Shown here: positions 57,207 to 64,000 of the stretch, piece by piece
Layout of the letters: every line of letters begins with the position of its first letter
Numbering within the stretch: position 1 is the first letter of the stretch
From: Halorubrum aethiopicum
GTDB lineage: Archaea > Halobacteriota > Halobacteria > Halobacteriales > Haloferacaceae
Reading direction: 5' to 3'
NCBI RefSeq assembly: GCF_001542905.1
Contig: NZ_LOAJ01000001.1
Location: 806,001-870,000 of the forward strand
DNA length: 64,000 nucleotides
Notes under the pieces: model-generated
Told to the model about the DNA's origin: nothing
What the model saw: the letters and a program-made list of their open reading frames with translations, nothing else
Databases searched by the model: none
Translations under genes and position numbers: made by a program

Positions 57207-57240
57207 GAGCTGTCCCCCGTTCAAATCGGGGAGGCGGCAT
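57207..57240 (+). repeat. attR: right 34-base direct repeat
   Basis: An exact copy of the tRNA-Phe 3' part at 47336-47369. It marks the right end of the element. Confidence 0.93.
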
Positions 57241-57271
57241 ACCTTTTCGGCGCGATCCGCATTCGTCAGCT

Positions 57272-57440
57272 CCGACTGAAGAGCGAGCTGTCCCCCGTCC
57301 CCGCGAGCGAAGCGAGCGGGGAACAGTGAGACGACCGGAGGGAGTCTCACGCGTCTCAAATCGGGGAGGCGGCACACTCTGAACCCGTGAGCGGAGCGGT
57401 CGATCGTCTCGGCGAGTCAGATCGGGGAGAGGCGTCCTGA
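57272..57440 (+). repeat. Further broken copies of the tRNA-Phe 3' end
   Basis: Bases 57272-57298 match the tRNA from anticodon stem to T-arm with two differences, and 57356-57374 match the rest of the T-arm and acceptor. The two are split by a 57-base insertion at the T-loop that is made of two hairpins (CCCCGC/GCGGGG and GAGAC/GTCTC). A third, weaker remnant (CAGATCGGGGAGAGGCG) lies at about 57418-57434. These look like scars of earlier integrations at the same tRNA. Confidence 0.7.
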
Positions 57441-57454
57441 CGTCACGCGATCGA

Positions 57455-58300
57455 CTACGTCTTCTCGTCGTCCGCGTCCTCCTCGTCGGTCCCGATCGCG
57501 TTCTGGAGACGGTCGATGTCGGTGACCTTCTCCAGGTCGCCCATGGTGACGGGAGTCTGCTCGTCGGCGCGCTCGCCGCTCGCGACGCCGCTCGTGAGGA
57601 TGCTTCGGACGCCCTCCTCGATGGACATGTCCACGTCCATGACGCGGTCGCGGGGGACGTGCGTCAGGAAGCCGCCCGTGACGGGGTTCGGCGCGAGCGG
57701 GATGAACAGCGTGACCATCTCGTCGTGGCCGGCCGCCTCGGCGACCGTCTCCGGCGACGTGCTCGTCTCGAAGCCGATGACGTGGACGTCGTCGCCGAAA
57801 CACTGGACGAGCTTGATCTCCTGGAAGTTCTCGGCCTCGTTGTCGAGCATCACGTCGCCCATCCGCCGAAAGCTCTTGTAGACGGTCCCGATACCAGGGA
57901 TCGACGCGAGCGCGAGGTCGACGACGTCTATCGCCTGCTCGCCGTACCGGTGGCGACCGACGGACCCGACGACGACGACGATCCCCAGCAGGACGCCGAC
58001 GGCGATGATCTCCGTGAAGAAGTCGATGACGTAGCCGTAGACGTGTAACTCGATCAGCACGGAGACGAGGTCGGTCTCCCTGAACCACGCGATGACGCCG
58101 AACCACCTGAGCACCCGAATGAAGGGAGTCAGCGCGCTCGTGATGAAATCGAGGGCGATCGTCAGAACGTACAGCGAGATCACGAGGGGGACGATGATCG
58201 CGATCCCCGTCATCAGGACGTCGAGCGTCCCGCCGTAGAGCGATTCGACCGTGTCCCGCGCCGGCCGTGACGAGTCGTCGGAGGGGTCTGGAGTCGCCAT
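57455..58300 (-). CDS. DUF502 membrane protein
   Basis: A 281-residue protein. Two membrane segments (about residues 28-50 and 92-115) flank a short extracytoplasmic region; the soluble C-domain contains IPGIGTVYKSFRRMGDVML and FIPLAPNPVTGGFLTHVPRD, both typical of DUF502. The function is unknown. The ATG at 58300 starts at the normal family N-terminus. It is the first chromosomal gene right of the element. Confidence 0.87.
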   Translation of the reverse strand: MATPDPSDDSSRPARDTVESLYGGTLDVLMTGIAIIVPLVISLYVLTIALDFITSALTPFIRVLRWFGVIAWFRETDLVSVLIELHVYGYVIDFFTEIIAVGVLLGIVVVVGSVGRHRYGEQAIDVVDLALASIPGIGTVYKSFRRMGDVMLDNEAENFQEIKLVQCFGDDVHVIGFETSTSPETVAEAAGHDEMVTLFIPLAPNPVTGGFLTHVPRDRVMDVDMSIEEGVRSILTSGVASGERADEQTPVTMGDLEKVTDIDRLQNAIGTDEEDADDEKT

Positions 58301-58335
58301 CGTTCTTCTCACGAAAACCACCGTGAAAACAGTAT

Positions 58336-58633
58336 CGCCCCTTCGAGACGCTCGACCGCACCGTCCCGCACCTCACGCCTCCCCAGCCTCGTTGCCGGGG
58401 CTCCGCCGACGGCTGCCAGAGGCACGGAGCGCCTCGCTGCGACTCCCTGCTCGCGGCTTCGCCGCTCGCTTATCGGGGTACTCACTTCGTTCGTACCTCG
58501 CCACGCTCGCAGCGTCCCTCGCGGGCTCCTCGCGCCCTCCGGGGGCTCGGAGGCGCAGGGCGAGAGCTTCGCTCTCGCGTGACGCCGGTGCTACGTGCCG
58601 GCGACGCCACCGCACGGCGGAGTCGCTCGTCGT
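58336..58633 (-). repeat. Structured intergenic repeat, copy D (3' truncated)
   Basis: Read leftward, it has a variant 5' box (GGTGGCGTCGCC), an added hairpin, the CTCCGAG...GAGGAG arm, GCCCGCGAGGGACGC, several hairpins, and GAGGCTGGGGAGGCGTGAGG. It stops around a decayed CTCGAAGGGGCGA box at 58336-58350. The entire 3' half, including the central-stem partner and the CTGGGGCTTTGG box, is missing. Confidence 0.75.
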
Positions 58634-58675
58634 TTTGGCTGTACTGGCCGAACATGGCCGCTCCCTCTCCGCGAG

Positions 58676-59509
58676 CTATTTCCCGGTGACGCGTCGCGCG
58701 AACTCGCGAAGTTCCCGATCGAACCGCTCCGGGGCCTCGAGGAACGGCGAGTGCCCGACGCCCTCGTAGATCGAGACCTCGCCGTCGGGGACGAGGTCGG
58801 CGTGCCGTTCGGCGGCCTTCGGGAGGACGACTCGGTCGGCGTCTCCGTGAACGAACAGCGCTGGGACGTCCAGACCGCGCAGCGTCTCGGCGTTCGCGCC
58901 GGTCCGCGCCTGGAGCGCCTCCCGAACTCGGGGGGGACACCGCGCGTTGTACCCGAGCATGCGGTGGTACTCCCGCGGCGGGACCGGTTCGGCGGTACAG
59001 ATGTCGAGGAACGCTTCGAGGGCAGCCACGCTGGCCTCGGCGTCGCGGGTCTCGAGGTCGTCGAGCATCGCGGCGAACTCCTCGCCGGCGATCTCGCCGG
59101 CCGCGTCGGTTCCCTTCTCCGTGATCGCCCCGACGAAGACGGCCCCCGACACGTCCGCCGTCCCCTCGACGGCGAGGTAGTCGGCGACGACGAGTCCCCC
59201 GTACGACCACCCGACGAGGACCGGATCGTCGGTCGCCAGCTCCTCGATCACGGCGCGCAGATCCGCGGCCCACAGCTCCGGGTCGCGGTACGGGCCGTCG
59301 CCCGCGGGCTTTTCGGAGTCGCCGTGACCGCGCAGGTCGGGCGCGAGCAGACGGAACTCCTCGGTCAGTCCCCCGTCGAACTGTTCGTACCAGCAGAGCC
59401 GCGACTGCGAGTAGCCGTGAACGAGCAGGACCGTCGGCGCGTCCGGCGGTCCCGCGGCGTCGACGCGTAGCTCCGTCCCCTCGCCGCCGCCGACCGTGTG
59501 TGACTCCAT
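58676..59509 (-). CDS. Alpha/beta hydrolase
   Basis: A 277-residue hydrolase. The oxyanion region is VLLVHGYSQSRLCW. The RGHGDSEKPAGDGPY stretch, the nucleophile elbow VGWSYGGLV, a late Asp in FVHGDADRVV and the His in GVGHSPFLEAP complete the triad. It is related to haloperoxidase/esterase-type enzymes. The substrate is not predictable. It lies alone between repeat copy D and a small membrane protein. Confidence 0.9.
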   Translation of the reverse strand: MESHTVGGGEGTELRVDAAGPPDAPTVLLVHGYSQSRLCWYEQFDGGLTEEFRLLAPDLRGHGDSEKPAGDGPYRDPELWAADLRAVIEELATDDPVLVGWSYGGLVVADYLAVEGTADVSGAVFVGAITEKGTDAAGEIAGEEFAAMLDDLETRDAEASVAALEAFLDICTAEPVPPREYHRMLGYNARCPPRVREALQARTGANAETLRGLDVPALFVHGDADRVVLPKAAERHADLVPDGEVSIYEGVGHSPFLEAPERFDRELREFARRVTGK

Positions 59510-59614
59510 GCCGAGGGATGTGCGTGCGGCGGTATATACGTTGGCGGCCGGCGGTCGATCGTGGGCTGCCGATGGTCGATCGTGGGCTGCCGGCGGACGC
59601 TGGCGACCGGTCCG

Positions 59615-60064
59615 CTACCCCCGCCGAGAGGCGTGACCGAACAGCAGCGGCGCGACGAGGAGGGTCACCGGGACGGCGATCCACACCTGTCCCGCGAGCA
59701 CGTCGTACTGTCCGAGCGTCACCGAGACGGGCGTCCCCTCGACGTACCCGACGAGGAACTCGAATCCGACGGTCAGGACGGTCCAGCAGACGCCCACGGC
59801 CGCCAGCTCGGTCCGGCGGTAGTCGACCGACGTCGACCGGAAGAAGCCGTACGCGACGAGGAGGATCGCGGCGACGAGCAGGGCGGTACTGAGGAGGTGC
59901 GCGACGCGATGGCCGAGCCGCGACACGAGAACGACCTCCCTGAACCCGCCGTTGAGGACGGCGAGGACCGCCATGAGCGCCCAGACGGCGAGCGGCCGAC
60001 GGAGCGCCCGGAGCCGTACGCCGCCCGGTCGCTCCTCGGTTCCTTGCGGGGTTCGCGAACGCAT
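59615..60064 (-). CDS. Small membrane protein, four helices
   Basis: A 149-residue protein with a basic N-terminus (MRSRTPQGTEERPGGVRLR) and four predicted helices (about 25-45, 58-78, 90-110, 122-142). The ATG at 60062-60064 was chosen because the sequence upstream is Arg-rich shadow. The family is not recognised. Confidence 0.65.
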   Translation of the reverse strand: MRSRTPQGTEERPGGVRLRALRRPLAVWALMAVLAVLNGGFREVVLVSRLGHRVAHLLSTALLVAAILLVAYGFFRSTSVDYRRTELAAVGVCWTVLTVGFEFLVGYVEGTPVSVTLGQYDVLAGQVWIAVPVTLLVAPLLFGHASRRG

Positions 60065-60149
60065 TCGGCTCCGTCTCTCCGCGCGATGAAAAAAGCGTGT
60101 CGGGAACGCCCGCCGGTACACGAGCAGAGAGACCGGGGACTCGCCCGCG

Positions 60150-60623
60150 TCAGGCCGCTTCGACGGCCTCGAGCAGCGCGTCGTAGTCGGGTTCGTTCGT
60201 CGGGTCGTCCGCGACCCACGCGTACGTCACGGTGCCCTCGTCGTCGAGGACGTACACCGCGCGGTTGGCGACGCCGTAGAGCCCGAGATCGGCGAGATCC
60301 ATCGAGAGCCCGTACGCCTCGATCGTATCGCCGTCCATGTCGCTCACGAGGTCGAACGCGAGGTCGTACTCGTCGGCGAAGGCACCGAGCGAGAACGCGG
60401 AGTCGGCGCTGACTCCCAACAGGGTCGCGCCGGCCGCCTCGAAGTCGTCGTACCGCTCCTGGAGCGCCACCATCTCGTTGCTACACGGCGGCGTGAACGC
60501 GCCGGGGAAGAAGGCGAGGACGACCGGGCCGTCGCCGAGGTGTTCCTCGAGATCGAACGTCTCGTGGTCGGATCCCTTGTACGTCGCGGTGAACGTCGGT
60601 GCGGTGTCGCCGGTCGAGACCAT
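60150..60623 (-). CDS. Peroxiredoxin, AhpC/TSA type
   Basis: A 157-residue thiol peroxidase. The active-site loop FFPGAFTPPCSNEM contains the peroxidatic Cys (about residue 47) and the preceding Pro/Thr of the family. No obvious resolving Cys is seen elsewhere, so it may be a 1-Cys type. It reduces peroxides in the cytoplasm. The ATG at 60621-60623 starts at the family N-terminus (MVSTGDTAPTFTATY). Confidence 0.9.
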   Translation of the reverse strand: MVSTGDTAPTFTATYKGSDHETFDLEEHLGDGPVVLAFFPGAFTPPCSNEMVALQERYDDFEAAGATLLGVSADSAFSLGAFADEYDLAFDLVSDMDGDTIEAYGLSMDLADLGLYGVANRAVYVLDDEGTVTYAWVADDPTNEPDYDALLEAVEAA

Positions 60624-60701
60624 ACACGCGAAGGGAGGTCCGTGGCGTCCTAAAACCTGTCGTGGTCCCGTCGGCTCATCGGTTCTCCATCGTCTCTCGA
60701 G

Positions 60702-61120
60702 TGAAACGGTCGTTATACTCCGAGTGCTTATTCGACGGGTATCTCGTGAGAGACTGGGTTGATAAGAACGAGATCGTTGCTGGCGCGGTGAACTCCTCCA
60801 AAGCCCCAGTCGCGAGGAGGCCGTACGCTCGCTGTGCTCCTCGGTCACTCGTTTCACTCGCTCCCTGCGGTGCTTGCGTCGCCTACGGCCTCCTCGCGAC
60901 TGCCCCTTTGAGTCCCACCCCGCACAGCCCCGCGACGCACCTCACGCCTCCCCAGCCTCGTCGCCGGCGGCTTCGCCGCCGGCTGCTAGAGGCGCGTAGC
61001 GCCTCGCTGCGGCTCCCTCCGCTTCGCTCCGCTCGCCGCGTCCCTCGCGGGCGGTTCGCGGGTGCTGTCGCACCCGCTCACCGGCGCGCCACCGCACCGC
61101 AGAATCGGTCGCTCCTTCGT
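60702..61120 (-). repeat. Structured intergenic repeat, copy E (full length)
   Basis: Read leftward from 61120: ACGAAGGAGCGACCGAT, GGTGGCGCGCC, hairpins, GAGGCTGGGGAGGCGTGAGG, GTGGGACTCAAAGGGGCAG, more hairpins, CTGGGGCTTTGGAGG and CGCCAGCAACGA, then a tail with ATAAGCACTC and TAACGACCGTTTCA ending at 60702. The central stem is the longest of the family: 19 perfect pairs (60807-60825 with 60884-60902). Both ends align with copy A, which defines the full unit of about 400 bases. Confidence 0.85.
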
Positions 61121-61213
61121 CTCTATTGACCGAAGTGAGGACGGAACGCTCACGGATTCGTGATCCCGACCAAACCGGCGCGGCGGGTTCGGCCTGGCGG
61201 TCGATCGCCCGAC

Positions 61214-62902
61214 TCAGGCGGTCGAACAGTCGCGTTCGATCACGATCTGCCGGCCGGGGTCGTCGTACTCGCCGTCGATCGGACTCTCCTGGTACACCCG
61301 GTAGACGGTCACCCGATCGACGGGCTCCTCGTGGATCTCCTGGGCTCGTTCACACACCCAGTCGGCGTAGCTCTCCGCGATGATCCCGTCCGGGCCGGCG
61401 CTGTTGACCGCCGACATGAACTTCCGGTGGCGGAAGTTCGGGTACTCGGCGGCCGGGTCCGGCGGCCGGTCGAAGGTGAGCTCCCCGCCGCCGAACGCGT
61501 TCCCCATGGAGCCGTTCGCGAAGTACGCCCGCGAGGAGTACCAGCTGTACGACTCCGTCGGATCGGGCGCGTACAGTCCCCACTTCTGTTGGTCGAGGTG
61601 CTCGTAATCGATCTGCTCCGGCACGTCGTACCCGCCGACGCTGATCGCGCTGAACACCAGGATCCACACCAGGACGAGAAGGCCCAGCACGGTCAGAAGC
61701 GACTTGGCGTACGCGACCGCGTAGTCGGACGCCTCCCCGTACCAGCCCTCCCGGTCGGGGTCGAGGACCCGCCGCTCGATCGGGGGTCGCCCGAGCGGCC
61801 CGAGCATCCCGAGCGCCGCCTCCTCGCTCGGGAGCCGTTCCCGCCACGAGGACGGCACGCGGCGGGCGAGCTCGTCCCAGAAGAGTCCCGGGAGGAACGG
61901 GAGCATGGCCGTCATCAATAACAGCGGGAACAGCCCGACCGCCATCGTCAACAGCATCCCGACGAACGCGCTGGTGTAGACGAAGGCGGCGACCATCCGG
62001 GCGCGGTCGACGGTCCCCAGGAGGAACAGCACGGACCCGGAGAGCAACACAACCCAGCCGTAGTTGAGCAGCGTCAGGAGCGCCGGGAAGTCGACGACGA
62101 CCTTGCCGAGCGCGGTCGTCATCACGTCGTTGTGTAAGGCGATCATGAGGCCGTCGCCGGCGTACCACTCCTGTCCGGCGTGTTTCAGGATCGCGTTCGA
62201 GGTGAACACGACCACCGGCTGGACGAGAAGCGCCGCGGTCCCGAAGCTCGCGACGGTCTCCCTCGCCGACCCGCGCCGGAGCGCGTCGATCGACCAGCGC
62301 TCGCCGAGCGGCGTCACGAGCGCGACGGCCAACAGCACGCGGAACAGCCGGTCGCCGCCGTTGAGGACGGCGGGGTTCCGCGCCTGAAGCGAGAACAGGA
62401 GCAACAGCGAGACGAAGCCGACCAGCCGCGTCCGGTAGCCGAGGAGGAACGCGACGGCGAAGACGCCCGCGACGACGAACAACGCCCCCTGGAACCAGAG
62501 GTCCCCCGAGAGCGCGTGGAGCGAGACGCCGGTGTACTGGCCGTAGGTGGCCTCGTAGGCCGCCACCGGGTAGACGCCCGCGTCGGTGTAAAACAGCGCG
62601 AGGTCCTGCGACCGGTGGAGGAGGTCGACCAGGATCACGAGCGCGAGCGCGATCCGGACGGCCGCGAGCGACCGGGCGTCGACCTCGAACCGCCTGCGCA
62701 CGCGGTCGCGAACCGATGACAGCCGTTCCCACGCTCGCGCGAGCGGGCTCCCGGCCGGAGCGGGCGTCTCGTCGCGGTCGGCCGACTCCTGGTGGCTGTC
62801 TACCGAGTCGTCGGGGTCGTTCGGGGACGGGGTGTCTCGTGACGGCATTCGGTCTCGACGGGGGTCGCCGCCGGCCTCCGGCGGGGACCCGTCCGATCGC
62901 AT
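61214..62902 (-). CDS. HTTM-domain membrane protein (vitamin K-dependent carboxylase-like)
   Basis: A 562-residue membrane protein. A 70-residue Asp/Ser/Arg-rich cytoplasmic tail precedes RSLAAVRIALALVILVDLLHRS, the start of the HTTM (horizontally transferred transmembrane) domain. About ten helices follow to residue 420, and the last 130 residues are a soluble external part. Motifs such as LLFSLQARNPAVLNGGD and HAGQEWYAGDG match the family. Carboxylase activity is not implied. A TATA box near 62920-62930 fits a leaderless start. Confidence 0.85.
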   Translation of the reverse strand: MRSDGSPPEAGGDPRRDRMPSRDTPSPNDPDDSVDSHQESADRDETPAPAGSPLARAWERLSSVRDRVRRRFEVDARSLAAVRIALALVILVDLLHRSQDLALFYTDAGVYPVAAYEATYGQYTGVSLHALSGDLWFQGALFVVAGVFAVAFLLGYRTRLVGFVSLLLLFSLQARNPAVLNGGDRLFRVLLAVALVTPLGERWSIDALRRGSARETVASFGTAALLVQPVVVFTSNAILKHAGQEWYAGDGLMIALHNDVMTTALGKVVVDFPALLTLLNYGWVVLLSGSVLFLLGTVDRARMVAAFVYTSAFVGMLLTMAVGLFPLLLMTAMLPFLPGLFWDELARRVPSSWRERLPSEEAALGMLGPLGRPPIERRVLDPDREGWYGEASDYAVAYAKSLLTVLGLLVLVWILVFSAISVGGYDVPEQIDYEHLDQQKWGLYAPDPTESYSWYSSRAYFANGSMGNAFGGGELTFDRPPDPAAEYPNFRHRKFMSAVNSAGPDGIIAESYADWVCERAQEIHEEPVDRVTVYRVYQESPIDGEYDDPGRQIVIERDCSTA

Positions 62903-63041
62903 AATGCCTCGCGTAGACCGTATGTATATCTGTTGGGCCGCCGTCGCCGTCCCTCGGGACCGTCGTCAGCGGGTTTTCGGGCCGCTCGCACCGCTTCGCC
63001 GCGTCCGAACCCTTTTTGACCGGTCTTCGCCATCCGTTGGC

Positions 63042-64000
63042 ATGGAACTCGATACGGTGACCGACGCGGTCGAGGACCGGCGCGAGGAGCTCACGGCGCT
63101 CGCCCGCGACATCTGGGAGCACCCGCAGACGGCCTTCGAGGAGACGTACGCGGCCGACCGACTGATCAGCGTCCTCGCGGAGCGCGGCTTCGACGTCGAG
63201 GTCGGCGTCGGCGACGTCGAGACCGCCTTCGTCGCCCGGTACGGCGAGGGGGACCCGGTCGTCGGCACGATGGGCGAGTTCGACGCGCTCCCCGGCCTCT
63301 CACAGCGCGTGAGCGCGACGAAGGAGCCGATCGAGGCGGGCGGAAACGGCCACGGCTGCGGCCACAACCTCTTCGGGGTCGGCTCGCTCGGGGCCGCGCT
63401 CGCGGTCGCCGACGCGATCGACGAGGGCCTCGAGGGCTCTGTCGTCTACGTCGGAACGCCCGCCGAGGAGGCCGGCGCGGGGAAGGTGTACATGGCTCGC
63501 GCGGGCGCGTTCGACGACATCGACGCGGTGGTCTCCTGGCATCCGGGCTGGTACAACGCGCCCACGAAGGGGTCGTGTCTGGCGGTCGACGGCTTCGAGG
63601 TGACCGTCCACGGCGAGTCCTCCCACGCCGCCGCCTCGCCCGAGGCCGGCCGGAGCGCGCTCGACGGTCTCCAGCTCCTCAACACGGCCGTCGAGTACAT
63701 GCGCGAGCACGTCCCCGACCCGGTCCGGCTCCACTACGTGATCACCGAGGGCGGCGACGCGGCAAACGTCGTCCCGCCGGAGGCGACGGGCGAGTACCTC
63801 GTGCGCGCGCCGAGCCGCGACCTCGTCGACGAGGTCTCCGCGTGGTTCCGCAGGGCGGCGGAGGGCGCGGCGCTGATGGGCGACGTCGACGTCGAAGTCA
63901 CCAAGATCAGCGGGATCTACGGCGTCCGACCGAACGAGACGCTCGGCGACGCCATCCGCGAGACGATGGGCGAGATCGGCGCGTTCTCCGTCGACGACCC
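63042..64000 (+). CDS. M20-family amidohydrolase (AbgB-like), 3' end outside window
   Basis: 319 codons are visible before the right edge. Zinc-peptidase features: GTMGEFDALPGLSQ (metal Asp), GNGHGCGHNLFG (His ligands), and GTPAEEAGAGKVYM (catalytic Glu pair). The order and spacing match AbgB-type p-aminobenzoyl-glutamate or aminoacyl-amide hydrolases. It is divergent from the HTTM gene. A TATA-like CCTTTTTGAC near 63011-63020 precedes the ATG. Confidence 0.9.
   Translation, partial: MELDTVTDAVEDRREELTALARDIWEHPQTAFEETYAADRLISVLAERGFDVEVGVGDVETAFVARYGEGDPVVGTMGEFDALPGLSQRVSATKEPIEAGGNGHGCGHNLFGVGSLGAALAVADAIDEGLEGSVVYVGTPAEEAGAGKVYMARAGAFDDIDAVVSWHPGWYNAPTKGSCLAVDGFEVTVHGESSHAAASPEAGRSALDGLQLLNTAVEYMREHVPDPVRLHYVITEGGDAANVVPPEATGEYLVRAPSRDLVDEVSAWFRRAAEGAALMGDVDVEVTKISGIYGVRPNETLGDAIRETMGEIGAFSVDD

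Larger units (their letters stand above)
47336..57240. mobile_element. Integrative element in tRNA-Phe (about 9.9 kb)
   Basis: Bounded by exact 34-base repeats, lower in G+C than both flanks, and ending with a leftward tyrosine integrase whose start is 61 bases inside the right repeat. Cargo: HNH endonuclease, a small membrane protein, an unknown two-gene operon, a primase-polymerase, a GAPxGN-repeat protein and a DUF2254-like membrane protein. No capsid, portal or terminase large subunit is seen, so it looks like an integrated plasmid or a satellite-like element and not a full provirus. Confidence 0.9.

Noticed and set aside
47336-57240. Element as a complete provirus
   Set aside because: No capsid, portal, tail or terminase large-subunit gene is present, and the only phage-like gene is the GAPxGN protein; the integrated plasmid or satellite reading fits better.
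57146-57377. 77-residue longer N-terminus for the integrase
   Set aside because: The extension is translated from attR and the tRNA-Phe remnants and has no similarity to an integrase arm-binding domain; the ATG at 57144-57146 is a better start.

Overview
The window is a stretch of chromosome from a halophilic archaeon (class Halobacteria, probably close to Halorubrum; genus not proven). The evidence is high G+C, very acidic predicted proteins, leaderless genes with a TATA box about 25-30 bases before the start codon, twin-arginine lipoproteins, and archaeal marker genes (TFB, thermosome, RIO1, NucS, L10e, MptD, archaeal TyrRS).

Layout. 1-4.7 kb: a conserved haloarchaeal protein, transcription factor TFB, an HFX_2341-type regulator and a GTPBP1-like GTPase. 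4.8-11.1 kb: a complete peptide/nickel-class ABC importer operon (binding protein, two permeases, two ATPases). 11.1-18.5 kb: a second importer of the spermidine/putrescine/iron class, with the binding protein and permeases leftward and the ATPase divergent, followed by a D-2-hydroxyacid dehydrogenase and an aminotransferase. 18.6-30.3 kb: MptD, an MFS carrier, an MTA/SAH deaminase, a NucS-like N-domain fused to zinc ribbons, TyrRS, a DUF460 protein, RIO1, a membrane protein, a Pno1-like KH protein and the thermosome. 30.9-47.4 kb: tRNA-Lys, a ParB-HTH-like protein, a nucleotide-synthesis run (CTP synthase, GMP synthase B subunit, DUF7126), a second dehydrogenase, a hyperacidic secreted repeat protein, adenosylhomocysteinase, NucS, L10e, a DUF5814 helicase, an SLC13 carrier, tRNA-Pro and tRNA-Phe.

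47.3-57.2 kb: a roughly 9.9 kb A+T-richer integrative element inserted in the 3' end of tRNA-Phe. It is bounded by exact 34-base direct repeats, and its tyrosine integrase lies just inside the right repeat. It carries an NrS-1-like primase-polymerase, an HNH endonuclease, a DUF2254-like membrane protein, a two-gene operon of unknown function and several small genes. Further broken copies of the tRNA-Phe 3' end follow the right repeat. 57.4-64 kb: ordinary chromosome again (DUF502 protein, alpha/beta hydrolase, peroxiredoxin, HTTM protein, M20 amidohydrolase cut by the window end).

The most unusual signal is a dispersed family of structured intergenic elements, with five copies between 30.4 and 61.1 kb. 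Each has fixed sequence boxes separated by arms whose sequence differs between copies while base pairing is kept. In four copies a central stem of 9 to 19 perfect pairs is rebuilt with different bases. This is the pattern of a conserved folded RNA, or of a hairpin-rich mobile element, and not of a protein gene.
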